A stretch of DNA of 64,000 bases, taken from the NCBI GenBank assembly GCA_007748055.1, contig CP036279.1:1674001-1738000 (forward strand), given 5' to 3'. Both the position numbers and the translations under genes were made by a program. The DNA is from Kolteria novifilia. GTDB lineage: Bacteria > Planctomycetota > Planctomycetia > Kolteriales > Kolteriaceae. The notes below the pieces were generated by a model. The model saw only the letters and a program-made list of their open reading frames with translations, searched no databases and was not told where the DNA came from. Position 1 is the stretch's first letter, and each line of letters opens with the position of its first letter. Shown piece after piece: positions 36,201-44,296 of the stretch.

Positions 36201-39200
36201 CCCTCGACCAGTGAGCAGACGGGCCCGATCGTCACGGCGATCATGGTCTTTGACCAACCGGTGGAAGGACTGGAAGGTAGAATCGAGTTCTTCGTTCCCA
36301 GTGACGATCGCGTCTCGGTCGTCGGGGTCGATGCGGCCAATCCGATCGCCTTCCGAGTGGGCCAGGCCTACCTGGTGACCCTCGATCTGGCGAATGTTCC
36401 CGTTGCCCAACGGGAGAGCTTCTCCCTACGATTCGAACCGAACGACGGTGCCATCACCTCCGACCCGGGGATCGCGTTGCCCAACGGTTTTACGCAAGAG
36501 ACGACGATTCGCGTCGCGCCGAACGCCGCCGCGAGGCTGACCGCGGTCGTCGCGACCATTGGCGAACGCGAGATCGAGGACGAGCCGCAAGCGATACAAT
36601 CGTTCGCCTTCGTGCCCGTGGCGTCGACGACCGCCGAGGAGACTGAGAGCGTCGCTCGATTCATCGTCGAGTTCAACACGCTAGTTTCCTTCCCGTCCAC
36701 CAATGCGATGATCGAAGTCGTCGTCGATGGAACAACGGTGGCCATTCCCGCCGGGGACGTGGAGATCACGACCGCGAGTGGAACCCCGACGGCGTCAGGC
36801 GTCTTCGCCTCAACGTGGGTAGTCGATGTCCTCCTCCCCGAGGGCTTCAGCGATGGCGACAGCGTGAACCTCGCGTTTAGCGGTTCGTTCATGACGGCCG
36901 ACGGAGTCACGGTCGCCGGTCTCCCCGATCCCACGCGTTTGGTCTCAGGCAATCCCACGCTCGCCGGTCCCGTCTCCGCGGAACTGGTCGATGTCGAGGG
37001 GTACGGTGACCTCGAAGCGGTCTACGTTGTCGAGTTTGATCGGCCCGTTCTCGTGGGATCGGGCGCCTTTGGCGTTAGGTTCGGCGATACCGGAGCCATC
37101 CTCCCCGCGACTGCCGAGCTCGATCCCGTCATCGCTGACGGCACCCGCTGGCGGATTCGCCGTTCCACTGCGGGTCAGCCCGATGGCCCGGTCACGCTGG
37201 TCCTCACCAACCCGACTCTCATTGCGGACATTGGAGACAATGCCCAGACGCTCACCGGCGTCTCGCCGAACCTCGAACTCGCCAGTTTGATGCTCAACGT
37301 CGGGTCGGCTCCCCAACTCACTCAGAGCTCGAGCACCTATGATCCGGCGACCGGCGAACTCTCCTTCACGGCCCTGTTCAACGAGGAAGTCGAGATCACG
37401 GATCCCGCCGCGTTCTCCCTCGTCGTCCATAACTCATCGGATGTCGAGCTCCAATCGTCGACACCGAATGCGGGAGACTTCACGCCCTCGATTGGGACAG
37501 CGTCGAACGAGGTCACGATCACTTGGACCGTTCCAGGGAATCTGCGGGACGCGACGAACTACGTCGCGCTCCAGCTCGACGACGTGACCGCGGTCGTCGC
37601 CACCGACAGCCAGACACCCATTGGGGAACCGGGTGATCCCGCGATCGTCCTGGGACAGCGCACGCTCATCGCCGCGCCGACGTTCGATACCGCGACCTCC
37701 TCGTTCGATCCAGCGACGCAAACAGTCAGCTTCGACGTTACCTTCGATACCGACGTGACGATTCTGGACGCGAATGTCTTCACCATCAGGGTCCGAAGTG
37801 CCGGTGGCGCCGCTGAAGATCTGACCAACGTCAACCTGACCCCCGGGGTGGGGAACGGGAGCCAGACGTGGACCGTTAGCGGAACCGTGTCCAACACACC
37901 CAATGGGCAGTCGCTCTTCGGGCAGACCGCCAACTTGCTGATCGCCGATGCGTCGGGGATCACCGCCGCGGCCGTTCCGTTGGATCCGACGAACCTGGTC
38001 AATCCGGTCGCGTCGCAGACACTGGCCCAAGCTCCGACGATCACCAACACGTCCAGTACCTACGATCCGGTGACGGGTGAAATCACCTACACCGTCGTGT
38101 TCGACACCGCCGTCGTGATCACGGACGCCGCCGCTCTCGCGATCGAGGTCGTCGGAGCTGATGGAACGACGGTCGTGAACGATGACCCGTTGAACGACGC
38201 CGACTATGGTACCCCGATCGGCAACCTGTCGACGACATGGACGATCACCAAGACGTTGACTCCCGCGGACCTGGCGGCGGCGCAAGCGGCCGCCACGGCG
38301 GGGAGTCCGTTCCAAGGTCGACTGAATCTCGAACAAGCCGACCAGGTCATCGCCGATGTCGCCAACGGCGCGGGCATTCCGATCAGCGCGACCACGGGGA
38401 ACCCGATCGCCACGAAGTCGCTCGATGGAGCTCCAACGATCGACTTGGTGGAAAGCGATTTCTCCGCATCGCCCGAACCAGCGACCGTCAGCTTCACCGT
38501 GACCTTCAACGAACCGGTCGAGCTTCCCGCGGCCGCCGTGGTGATTCGCGGTCCGGATGGGAACCCGTTGGACGGCCTTTCCGTAACGAACACGAATCAG
38601 CCCCAAACGCAACGCGCGACCGTCTGGACGATCTCCGCGACGGTTCCCGCCGGTGAGGAGGGAGATGTCGATCTCGTCCTCGTCGATCCGAGTCTGGTGG
38701 TGAACGCTAGCAGTCTCGCGCTCGATCACGCCATGGGCGACCTTGGAACGCAGTCGGTCGATACCGTCGCGCCAGTCATCGAAGAGATCAACCCGGTGCA
38801 GGTCAGTGGCGAAGAGGCGCGGTTCACGATCATCTTCAGCGAGGCTGTGTCAGGCTTCGGCGAGGACGACTTCACGGTGGAGTTCGATGGGACGCCGGTC
38901 GACGCAACCTCCATTTCCGTCCTCGAGGCGGCCGGCAGCACCAACCAAACTTGGACGGTCGTGGTGGATCTTGTCCAAGGGGCTGCCGGGACACTGAACC
39001 TGTCCATCGTTGAAACGAGTGCCGAGGCGACGATCGTCGATCAAGTCTCCAATCCGTACAGCTACGGCGGGACCTTCCCCGTCGGCGAGTCAATCGCCAT
39101 CAACGACGAGACGCCCCCGGAGTTGGTCGCGTCCCAGGGTGTCTTTGTTCACGATCCCGCCACCGGGACGGGAACGGTCACCTACACGCTCAACTTCTCG

Positions 39201-42200
39201 AAGGTCGTCACGGGCCTCACGCCCGACATGTTCCAGGTCGAATTGCCGGACGGGTCGATCGTCGCCAACGCGACGGTCCTGCCGGTCGGCGACGTCGGCG
39301 GAGCCGAGCCAGCCTCGGGCACGTGGGAGCTGACCGTCCCGATTCCGACCGGTCAAGAGGGGCCGGTGGTCGCGGAGCTGCTCCAGAGCGAAGCGGACGG
39401 GATCGTCGACCTCAATGGGATCGCGTTCGTCGCTCCCACCAGCGACATCACGTTGCAGACCGTCAACGTGGACACGGCCAACAACAATCCGGTCTCGGCC
39501 AATGTCGCGTTGGCCGACCCGCAAGTCACCAACCAATCGAGCGTGACGTTCTGGGTCACCTTCGCGCAGCAGATGGAGTTCGGCCAATACCCGCCGACGG
39601 TCGGCGACTTCGCATTGACCCTCATGGTCGATGGGCAGTCGGTGCCGGTGGCAGGGGCCGCGATCCAACAGGTCGCGGTCGACCCCAACAACCCGCTGCT
39701 AGTCTCCGTGGTCGTCGATGTGGATGGTGTTCCCGAGGGACGGCTCGGATTGATCCCGAGTCCCACCACCGAGCTACGGGATGTCCAGGGCAACCGCTGG
39801 ACGACGATCGGGCAATCGCTCGATTACGTGATCGACCACGTCGCTCCCGCCGTCACGTCAATCACGAGGGCTCCGCATCCCGTTACCGGAGTGCCCGTTC
39901 CGAGTGAGACGGCCCGCACGCAGCTCGAGTTCATCGTGAGCTTCGACCAAGCGGTCTTCGGACACGAAGTCGATCCGAACACGGGCGATCTTGCCGAGGT
40001 GCCGCTCGCTCCCACGGACTTTGGACTGACCGGGTCGGCCGCGGCTCATGCCAACTCCCGCATCGAGTCGGTGAGTCGAATCGCGGGGACGGATCAGTAC
40101 CGCGTGCTCGTCCACGCCGGTGGTGATGGGACACTGGGGCTCGAAGTTGTCGGCGACATCTTTGACGCGGCGGGCAACGCCTTCGAAGGAAGCGTCGGCT
40201 CGGTCGCGATCTACGAGATCGACACCGTCGCCCCGGCGGTCCTCATTGCTCCGGAGCCCAGCATCGCCGCGACCAACGCCGACGAGTTGACCTTCCACGT
40301 CACGTTCACGCAGCCGGTCGTCAACGTCGACGCCAACGACTTCGCGTTGAACTTGGTGGGCGACATTTCCGCGGCCTCCATCGAGGTTTTCGCGGACCCC
40401 GTCGGGACGGCTGGAGTGAACTGGATCGTCACCGTCAGCGGTATCGCCGCCGCGGACGGAACGGGCGCGGCCGATGGGATTCTCGAGGTGGTGCCGAGCA
40501 TCGCCAACGACATCGTCAACGAACTCGATGTGGCGCTCGACATCAACTCGCCGCCGTCGCAAACCACGACGATCGTTGTCGATCAGGTGGCACCGCTCTA
40601 CAGCGTGACGCGGATGGATCCGAGCGGCGAGCTGACTGACGAGTCGCGACTGACGTTCGCGGTTCGGTTCACGAAGCCTCTGTCGAGCACGCTGACGCTA
40701 TCGGACTTCGACGTGAGGGAGGATCTGCTCGGCGTCTTCGCGGATGGGATTGTTGAAGAAGTGGTCGGTGTTCCCGACGTTCCCGGCGGGGAGGTGCTGA
40801 CCTACCACGTGACCGTTCAAGCCCTGGATCAAGGGGTCGTCGAGCTGCTCGTCAGCGACGAGTTGGCCGACCGGTTCGGAAACGAACTCGGTGGCTTGAC
40901 CGCGAATCAGGTCTTCATCGTCAACCGAACCGCTCCCGTGGTCTCGATCGAGCCGCTCGGACCCGAACTGATCTCCCCCGCGTTGACTCCGACGCCGGGC
41001 ACGGTGATCTTTCAGCTCAACTTCGACCAAGAGATCGGGGATATCATTCCGGAGGACTTCGCGAGCAACTTCCTACTCGACGCCAACGGCGTGGGCGGAA
41101 CGATCGGGCAGGCGACGAGGATCTCGGCGACGCAGTGGATCCTCGCGGTCGACAATGTTACCGGCAATGGCCGGCTCGGCTTGGCGATCAACCTAATGGC
41201 CGCCACCCCGATCGTGGACTTGGCAGGAAATCGACTCGCTTTCCAGCCGGCGGCGTCTGGCGAGTTCACCGTCGATTCGGCGGCTCCCGAGTTGGAGAGC
41301 CTCTTCTCGATCTATCCCTTCGACAACCCGAGCAACTCGAGCCTCGCGGTTTTCACCGCGGTCTTCGACGAGCCGGTGGAAGGGGTCGATCGAAGCTCGT
41401 TCGAACTCGTCTTGGAGTCGCTGCTCGGCTCTAGTCAGCCGCTCTCGGGTCAGTTGCTCTCCGTGGTCCAACTTCCGGCGGACGCCGACTTCGAACTCGA
41501 CGACCTCGGGCTCGACTTGCCCTTCGACCAGGATGACCTCGACTTCGATCTGGCGGCTCTTTCGGTAGACGGTCACGCCTACCTCATCGTCGTCGGGGGA
41601 ATCGCCGGCAACGGGGAGTTGAGCGTCCGGATCGATCCGAACGCGGTGATCCACGACGAAGCGGGCAATCCGCTCGACGCGGCTCAGGCGCAACCGTCGA
41701 CGCCGATCGTGGTGGACAACCAACTCGTCGATCTCGTCGGCGTTCCCTTTGTCAATGGTCAACAGATGGGCGACCTTCCCACCAATGCCGGGACGGTTGT
41801 CGTTCAGCTATCGACCGAGCGGCAACCGCTGGAGAACGTCGATCTAGACGACTTCGTCATCCTGAGCAATGGCGTGACTTACGACGAGGCCGTCCTCTCG
41901 GGAGCCGGCCAGAACTACTCGCTGACGATTACGGGACTGGAGGGCAAGGGAAGCGTCACCATCGTCTTGGCCGGCGACGCGGACATCGCGACCCCGTCGG
42001 GTAACGGGGTGATCCTCACCAACGAGCTTGGTTTCTCGCAAGTCGGATTCGAGGTCGACACGATCGCGCCGACGGTGACGATCCTGCCCGACGGTCCCGC
42101 GTTGACGAACGCCAACATCATCACCTTTACGGTCGCCTTCCAAGAGCTCGGACTACCGGCGGACGTGGAGGTCTTGACCGCCGAGGCCCTTCAGGTCCTC

Positions 42201-44069
42201 ACCACGGGATCGTTGCGAGGCAGCGTGCTCTCGGTCACTCCGATCGGCGCGGGACTCTTCAACGTGCAAGTGTCGGCCGGCGACAACCAAGTGGGAGAGA
42301 TGCGACTGCAGATCCTGCCCAACGCGGTCCGCGACGCGGTCGGCAACGTCGCTGTCCCTGGAAGTCCGAGCAATCCGGTGGAGGTCGACACGACCGGCTT
42401 GGTGGCGAGCTTCGCCGTGGGAATTCAAACGCCGTCGCTGACCAACGCCGCGACGATCGCCTTCGAGGTGACCTTCAACGACAGCGTGGGGCAGGTGCTC
42501 AATGTCGACGCCAACGACTTCCTGCTCTTCGGGGATGGGGCCGAAGGTGCCGACATCGCTGAAGTAACAGTGTCGGGACCGAACTCCTACACGATCGTCG
42601 TCATGATTCCCGAGGGAGCCATTGGCGCCGTCCAGATAACGATGAACGGCGACAACAACATCCAGGACGTTGCCGGCAACGAGCTTCAGCCCACCACCCC
42701 ATCGCCGGCGGTTCGCGTCGATCGACGACCGCTGGTGATTCAGAACGTCATTCCGACGGGCATCCTGACGGAGAATTCCGCGTACGCCGACATCGCGTTC
42801 GAAGTGAGATTCGATCGCCAGGTGGTGGACGTGACGGCAGCGAGCTTCACGATCACGGGAGGAGGCAGCGAGATCCTGGGCGTTTCCACCCCCGATGGTG
42901 GCCGAACCTTCGAAGTCGACATTCGGGTCTTCCAGTCGGGTGAGTTCGGCATCGAGGTGTCAAGCGATGTCGTCGACGCGTTCGGCAATCGGGCGACGAG
43001 TGCTCCGTTGAACTCGGAGTTGGTGGAGATCGCCCTGCCGACACCTCCGCCGACGCCGGTGTCGCCTCCTCCGGTGGTTCCCCCGGTAGTTCCTCCGGTC
43101 TCGCCGCCCGTCAATCCGCCCACGGTGGTGACCCAGGAGGGGGTCGGGCTTCTCCAGCGAGGGGTCGGCAAGCTGACGACAGCCTTCCAGTCGCCGCCCG
43201 ACGATTTCTCCACCAGCCCGGTGGCCCTGATCGAGTTCCGACCGATCGACGCCGGGATCACCGAGGTCGCGGAGTTCGACGAGATCGTTTTCGCCGACTT
43301 CACGGGCGATGGCAAGACCAATGCCGCCGGTACCTTTATCAACGCCGACGGCATCATGGTGTGGATTGTCAACACCAGCGACGTGACCGCCTTCAACGCC
43401 ACGCAGAACCGCGCCGCGGCCCTCTTCGGCATCGCGGGGGACAAGCCGATGGCCGAGGACATCGACGGCAACGGGATCGCCCAGTTCATCGTCTACCGCG
43501 GAGCGTACGCGTCCTTTTCCTTCGATCTGAACGAAAACGCCGCGTGGGACGGGATGGAGACCGATACCTCGGTGACCTATGGCTTGACCATCGACCAGGC
43601 CCGCGACCTGGGGCAGGCGAGACCTGATACCCCGGTCGTCGGTCGCTTCATGCCCGGCGTCGCCTACGCCCAGATCGGCGTCATGCGACTCGTCGGTGAC
43701 ATGAACCGCTTCATTGTCAACGCGTCGGACGTTCGGGACTTCAGTTGGGACGCGTACTACCGTCGCGACGAGGCGATCTGGGATTTCTTCAACGAAGGAG
43801 GCGGCACGGCGCTTCCGGTCGTCGGTGACTTCAATGGCGATGGCGTCGACGAAGCCGGCGTTCATCACGAGGTCACCAACCAGTTCGTGCTCAACCGGGA
43901 TGCGACCTCGATCAATCGGCTGCGCCTGTCGGTCGATGCTCCGAGTGGAGAGGTGTTGGCCGCTGTCGCCGGCCACTGGGTCGATGAGAGCGTCGCCGAA
44001 GCGGCCGTGTTGCCGAGCAACGTCGGTCTACTCGATAGCCTGTTCGCCGAGGACGAGGACCTCCTCTAG
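30261..44069 (+). CDS. Giant Ig-like-repeat surface protein with FG-GAP-like C-terminus
   Basis: 4,602-residue predicted exported protein. The N-terminus is short and basic and ends in LLLEALEDRWTPAV, the planctomycete EALEDR-type motif also seen in the first giant gene. ATG 30261 has GGGAGA upstream. The body is a long array of about 110-residue bacterial Ig-like repeats; most contain an acidic strand such as DTVAPAV, a FTVTFSEPV-type strand and a VDANDF-type motif. Near residue 4,250 is a Pro-rich linker (PPTPVSPPPVVPPVVPP). The C-terminus has FG-GAP/VCBS-like pieces: FADFTGDGKTNAAG, AEDIDGNGIAQFIVYR, VVGDFNGDGVDEAGVHH, whose D-x-D-G-D/N-G loops suggest calcium binding. No Hint or toxin tip is present, so it is likely structural or adhesive. 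Confidence 0.82.
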   Translation: MILPFCILPAIEKVRRWTNRSKRDLLLEALEDRWTPAVTGQLQSVALADVTAAQADQEAEFTVSVRYTSDAAPIDGDTIDDADIAVRSLSGVDISGATISVGQPDNSDPQSVVATYTVDLDGTQGAGAWQQFQGEFAIDLNGGTVQDNDGVSNGEQIAIDSFRVDTEAPGIVGVQTFVDLAGNVHFLVDYDEPATIAGAPESVFVVRDAQGEDIPFTFHAASETADVISVPDVASSPASNAFHLYLLNGSLLQDGVGNPTSVPDPAELATVESPRVGTEQVVAVVDGRLEDINATRGVENQFQQSVLYYSPAGFVEGGVDRPEAAILVTPDGTKVAAGGASPEILSPNLARVVYSFPFGDTDTWADQLQGVYTLRIDGGFVQDRAGAIMRPQELGQFAVDTVAPTLRAEAFYEPVVGQLSFHVHADGDPELDLNVLGNFSLGELPFSTEPLEGGGVRITLNDPLLPTTDTTVPLRYTPGDDGLADRLGNPVTNEADSTLATFSFLANQPAIYLDAPIDALTNDDPFSVTIHLESGDQTPIDVDSITESDLVARRVDDGTLVDAGITVAKPSDDAASITVAFNIAPSIAGMADGDYEIVLVQDAFTIGGETSFPIAEMVLGQFTLDRTAPVVEDMEVFYDANQGRVVADVTFSKDVVDVVGEQFILESTTTDGGQGGGDLGLPPMLATIEALGERDDPDLNGIPGSRRVRVMWIVEQTDEDQPFDVRFTPPEEGVTIRDNAGNVLLGEEEIRPVVVPAVSEADTTPPRVVAFEGTSPEQVPFTPDGQSPRLIEFRISFDEPINPDSIGVEDFAPTPPEAIVFSVDPLANTSGSYEFIILVDVDAVGSGDAVALVPSFSQDIVDFYGNSAVFPPEPAVVIVGADTDAPKLTRFDAALFDGTEFGVPGDLVLATISFNRDVVNFDADDLSVTIDGVAYSHPFLPVEVSPADGDSAVGDNAFLVVIFLESDLQGELSIAFDIDNNVASTLVPPAALDLDAGVSSSVSLTLEAPLPELPITAEIVDAPEVIDASMSDSTTFAFSVRYSAAAGLNATEIDGTELELIGPDGQSVGGTITNSSTDGGPTEIEMAYDFTLPSGESFSGLEQGLYQLRLKAGSVADLEGTLNDSALLHRIYLDVVPPSIEAYPIYDAANSTVTLHILTHAEQSLDLVTLQEEVGLFQILVNGNDVTASAAVNQTPTGLTLSGIAVPALSRLELRASSALASLEDLAGNPTSISESTTLAVFDSGSPELLEPLAFVLDDPTNANRLPDVITNSSAYELHLGVAEPPGALFDPGDFEIRDAQGNVVANAFDVMDSASVNGFTTKRVQLPTDTLSDGEYDVVLLEGSATSGDGLVLFPETDQVLRHFRVDRTAPQAVDVQTFYDAPNDEVIVDVYFNEEVDGLYADDLQVTRSDGSSDVAEVELAEAFAALDSDGSGKRGAKRWTYKFRADRADLDQDVTYTVVYDALFALSHVNDTAGTDLDGSSSPSSEITVAAIEADVAPPTIESFGPILPRQSVDSGLALINFSVPVSGVEVDDFSIGGTDAVRVFSVVPFNAKGDSPSSTASAGYLVRLAADSSYGGETFELIFNDVDGDIVDERDIALVVAEATTVVTLIPEDMPPEILLLTANLESNVENGTTEEYVSIGVAFSEPVTFDTSDLTIYFDGVVVPVGIDPSIEQAMSAGLIDNVYQVTVPLPSSVSRPNRVEVAFEAAGITDVDNQPLPESKTIALHLAGPTIVRESAISFARTSFDETTRELTFTIPAEGSGLTINSGAFEIRMPDGQLLPPESFSAVFAEGDAGQIGDAEIIVRTTVPIGIRGPVTLTLSNLLAITNPMGLTLSGVLPETEMGMHFVDTIIGEAPTLESIDTTFSATGATTGQISATFTFSEQVVGFDLNDFTVAFPADVNVSNVNLSPVAGSSSTFTYTADVTLPAESELVLPIFLAGDLEVTDGEGNVFVPTPEDVGFFAINNRTPVLEFFGPSTSEQTGPIVTAIMVFDQPVEGLEGRIEFFVPSDDRVSVVGVDAANPIAFRVGQAYLVTLDLANVPVAQRESFSLRFEPNDGAITSDPGIALPNGFTQETTIRVAPNAAARLTAVVATIGEREIEDEPQAIQSFAFVPVASTTAEETESVARFIVEFNTLVSFPSTNAMIEVVVDGTTVAIPAGDVEITTASGTPTASGVFASTWVVDVLLPEGFSDGDSVNLAFSGSFMTADGVTVAGLPDPTRLVSGNPTLAGPVSAELVDVEGYGDLEAVYVVEFDRPVLVGSGAFGVRFGDTGAILPATAELDPVIADGTRWRIRRSTAGQPDGPVTLVLTNPTLIADIGDNAQTLTGVSPNLELASLMLNVGSAPQLTQSSSTYDPATGELSFTALFNEEVEITDPAAFSLVVHNSSDVELQSSTPNAGDFTPSIGTASNEVTITWTVPGNLRDATNYVALQLDDVTAVVATDSQTPIGEPGDPAIVLGQRTLIAAPTFDTATSSFDPATQTVSFDVTFDTDVTILDANVFTIRVRSAGGAAEDLTNVNLTPGVGNGSQTWTVSGTVSNTPNGQSLFGQTANLLIADASGITAAAVPLDPTNLVNPVASQTLAQAPTITNTSSTYDPVTGEITYTVVFDTAVVITDAAALAIEVVGADGTTVVNDDPLNDADYGTPIGNLSTTWTITKTLTPADLAAAQAAATAGSPFQGRLNLEQADQVIADVANGAGIPISATTGNPIATKSLDGAPTIDLVESDFSASPEPATVSFTVTFNEPVELPAAAVVIRGPDGNPLDGLSVTNTNQPQTQRATVWTISATVPAGEEGDVDLVLVDPSLVVNASSLALDHAMGDLGTQSVDTVAPVIEEINPVQVSGEEARFTIIFSEAVSGFGEDDFTVEFDGTPVDATSISVLEAAGSTNQTWTVVVDLVQGAAGTLNLSIVETSAEATIVDQVSNPYSYGGTFPVGESIAINDETPPELVASQGVFVHDPATGTGTVTYTLNFSKVVTGLTPDMFQVELPDGSIVANATVLPVGDVGGAEPASGTWELTVPIPTGQEGPVVAELLQSEADGIVDLNGIAFVAPTSDITLQTVNVDTANNNPVSANVALADPQVTNQSSVTFWVTFAQQMEFGQYPPTVGDFALTLMVDGQSVPVAGAAIQQVAVDPNNPLLVSVVVDVDGVPEGRLGLIPSPTTELRDVQGNRWTTIGQSLDYVIDHVAPAVTSITRAPHPVTGVPVPSETARTQLEFIVSFDQAVFGHEVDPNTGDLAEVPLAPTDFGLTGSAAAHANSRIESVSRIAGTDQYRVLVHAGGDGTLGLEVVGDIFDAAGNAFEGSVGSVAIYEIDTVAPAVLIAPEPSIAATNADELTFHVTFTQPVVNVDANDFALNLVGDISAASIEVFADPVGTAGVNWIVTVSGIAAADGTGAADGILEVVPSIANDIVNELDVALDINSPPSQTTTIVVDQVAPLYSVTRMDPSGELTDESRLTFAVRFTKPLSSTLTLSDFDVREDLLGVFADGIVEEVVGVPDVPGGEVLTYHVTVQALDQGVVELLVSDELADRFGNELGGLTANQVFIVNRTAPVVSIEPLGPELISPALTPTPGTVIFQLNFDQEIGDIIPEDFASNFLLDANGVGGTIGQATRISATQWILAVDNVTGNGRLGLAINLMAATPIVDLAGNRLAFQPAASGEFTVDSAAPELESLFSIYPFDNPSNSSLAVFTAVFDEPVEGVDRSSFELVLESLLGSSQPLSGQLLSVVQLPADADFELDDLGLDLPFDQDDLDFDLAALSVDGHAYLIVVGGIAGNGELSVRIDPNAVIHDEAGNPLDAAQAQPSTPIVVDNQLVDLVGVPFVNGQQMGDLPTNAGTVVVQLSTERQPLENVDLDDFVILSNGVTYDEAVLSGAGQNYSLTITGLEGKGSVTIVLAGDADIATPSGNGVILTNELGFSQVGFEVDTIAPTVTILPDGPALTNANIITFTVAFQELGLPADVEVLTAEALQVLTTGSLRGSVLSVTPIGAGLFNVQVSAGDNQVGEMRLQILPNAVRDAVGNVAVPGSPSNPVEVDTTGLVASFAVGIQTPSLTNAATIAFEVTFNDSVGQVLNVDANDFLLFGDGAEGADIAEVTVSGPNSYTIVVMIPEGAIGAVQITMNGDNNIQDVAGNELQPTTPSPAVRVDRRPLVIQNVIPTGILTENSAYADIAFEVRFDRQVVDVTAASFTITGGGSEILGVSTPDGGRTFEVDIRVFQSGEFGIEVSSDVVDAFGNRATSAPLNSELVEIALPTPPPTPVSPPPVVPPVVPPVSPPVNPPTVVTQEGVGLLQRGVGKLTTAFQSPPDDFSTSPVALIEFRPIDAGITEVAEFDEIVFADFTGDGKTNAAGTFINADGIMVWIVNTSDVTAFNATQNRAAALFGIAGDKPMAEDIDGNGIAQFIVYRGAYASFSFDLNENAAWDGMETDTSVTYGLTIDQARDLGQARPDTPVVGRFMPGVAYAQIGVMRLVGDMNRFIVNASDVRDFSWDAYYRRDEAIWDFFNEGGGTALPVVGDFNGDGVDEAGVHHEVTNQFVLNRDATSINRLRLSVDAPSGEVLAAVAGHWVDESVAEAAVLPSNVGLLDSLFAEDEDLL

Positions 44070-44296
44070 TCGCGAAACGTCCGTGAGGGGAGCATCGTCA
44101 CGCGAACGCGGAGGGCGAGCAGGTGGACTGCATCGCCCTCCAACGTTTGGGTTGGCGTCGCACCACGACGTTTCACGCCGATGCGGCAGCGATGGGCTCG
44201 GCGGCGTGGCTAGCGCTCGGCGTCCCAAGAGCGGACTTCGCATCCCTTCCATCAACACGCTTGTCACTGAATTCGGGTGACACGAGGAAACGGCCG

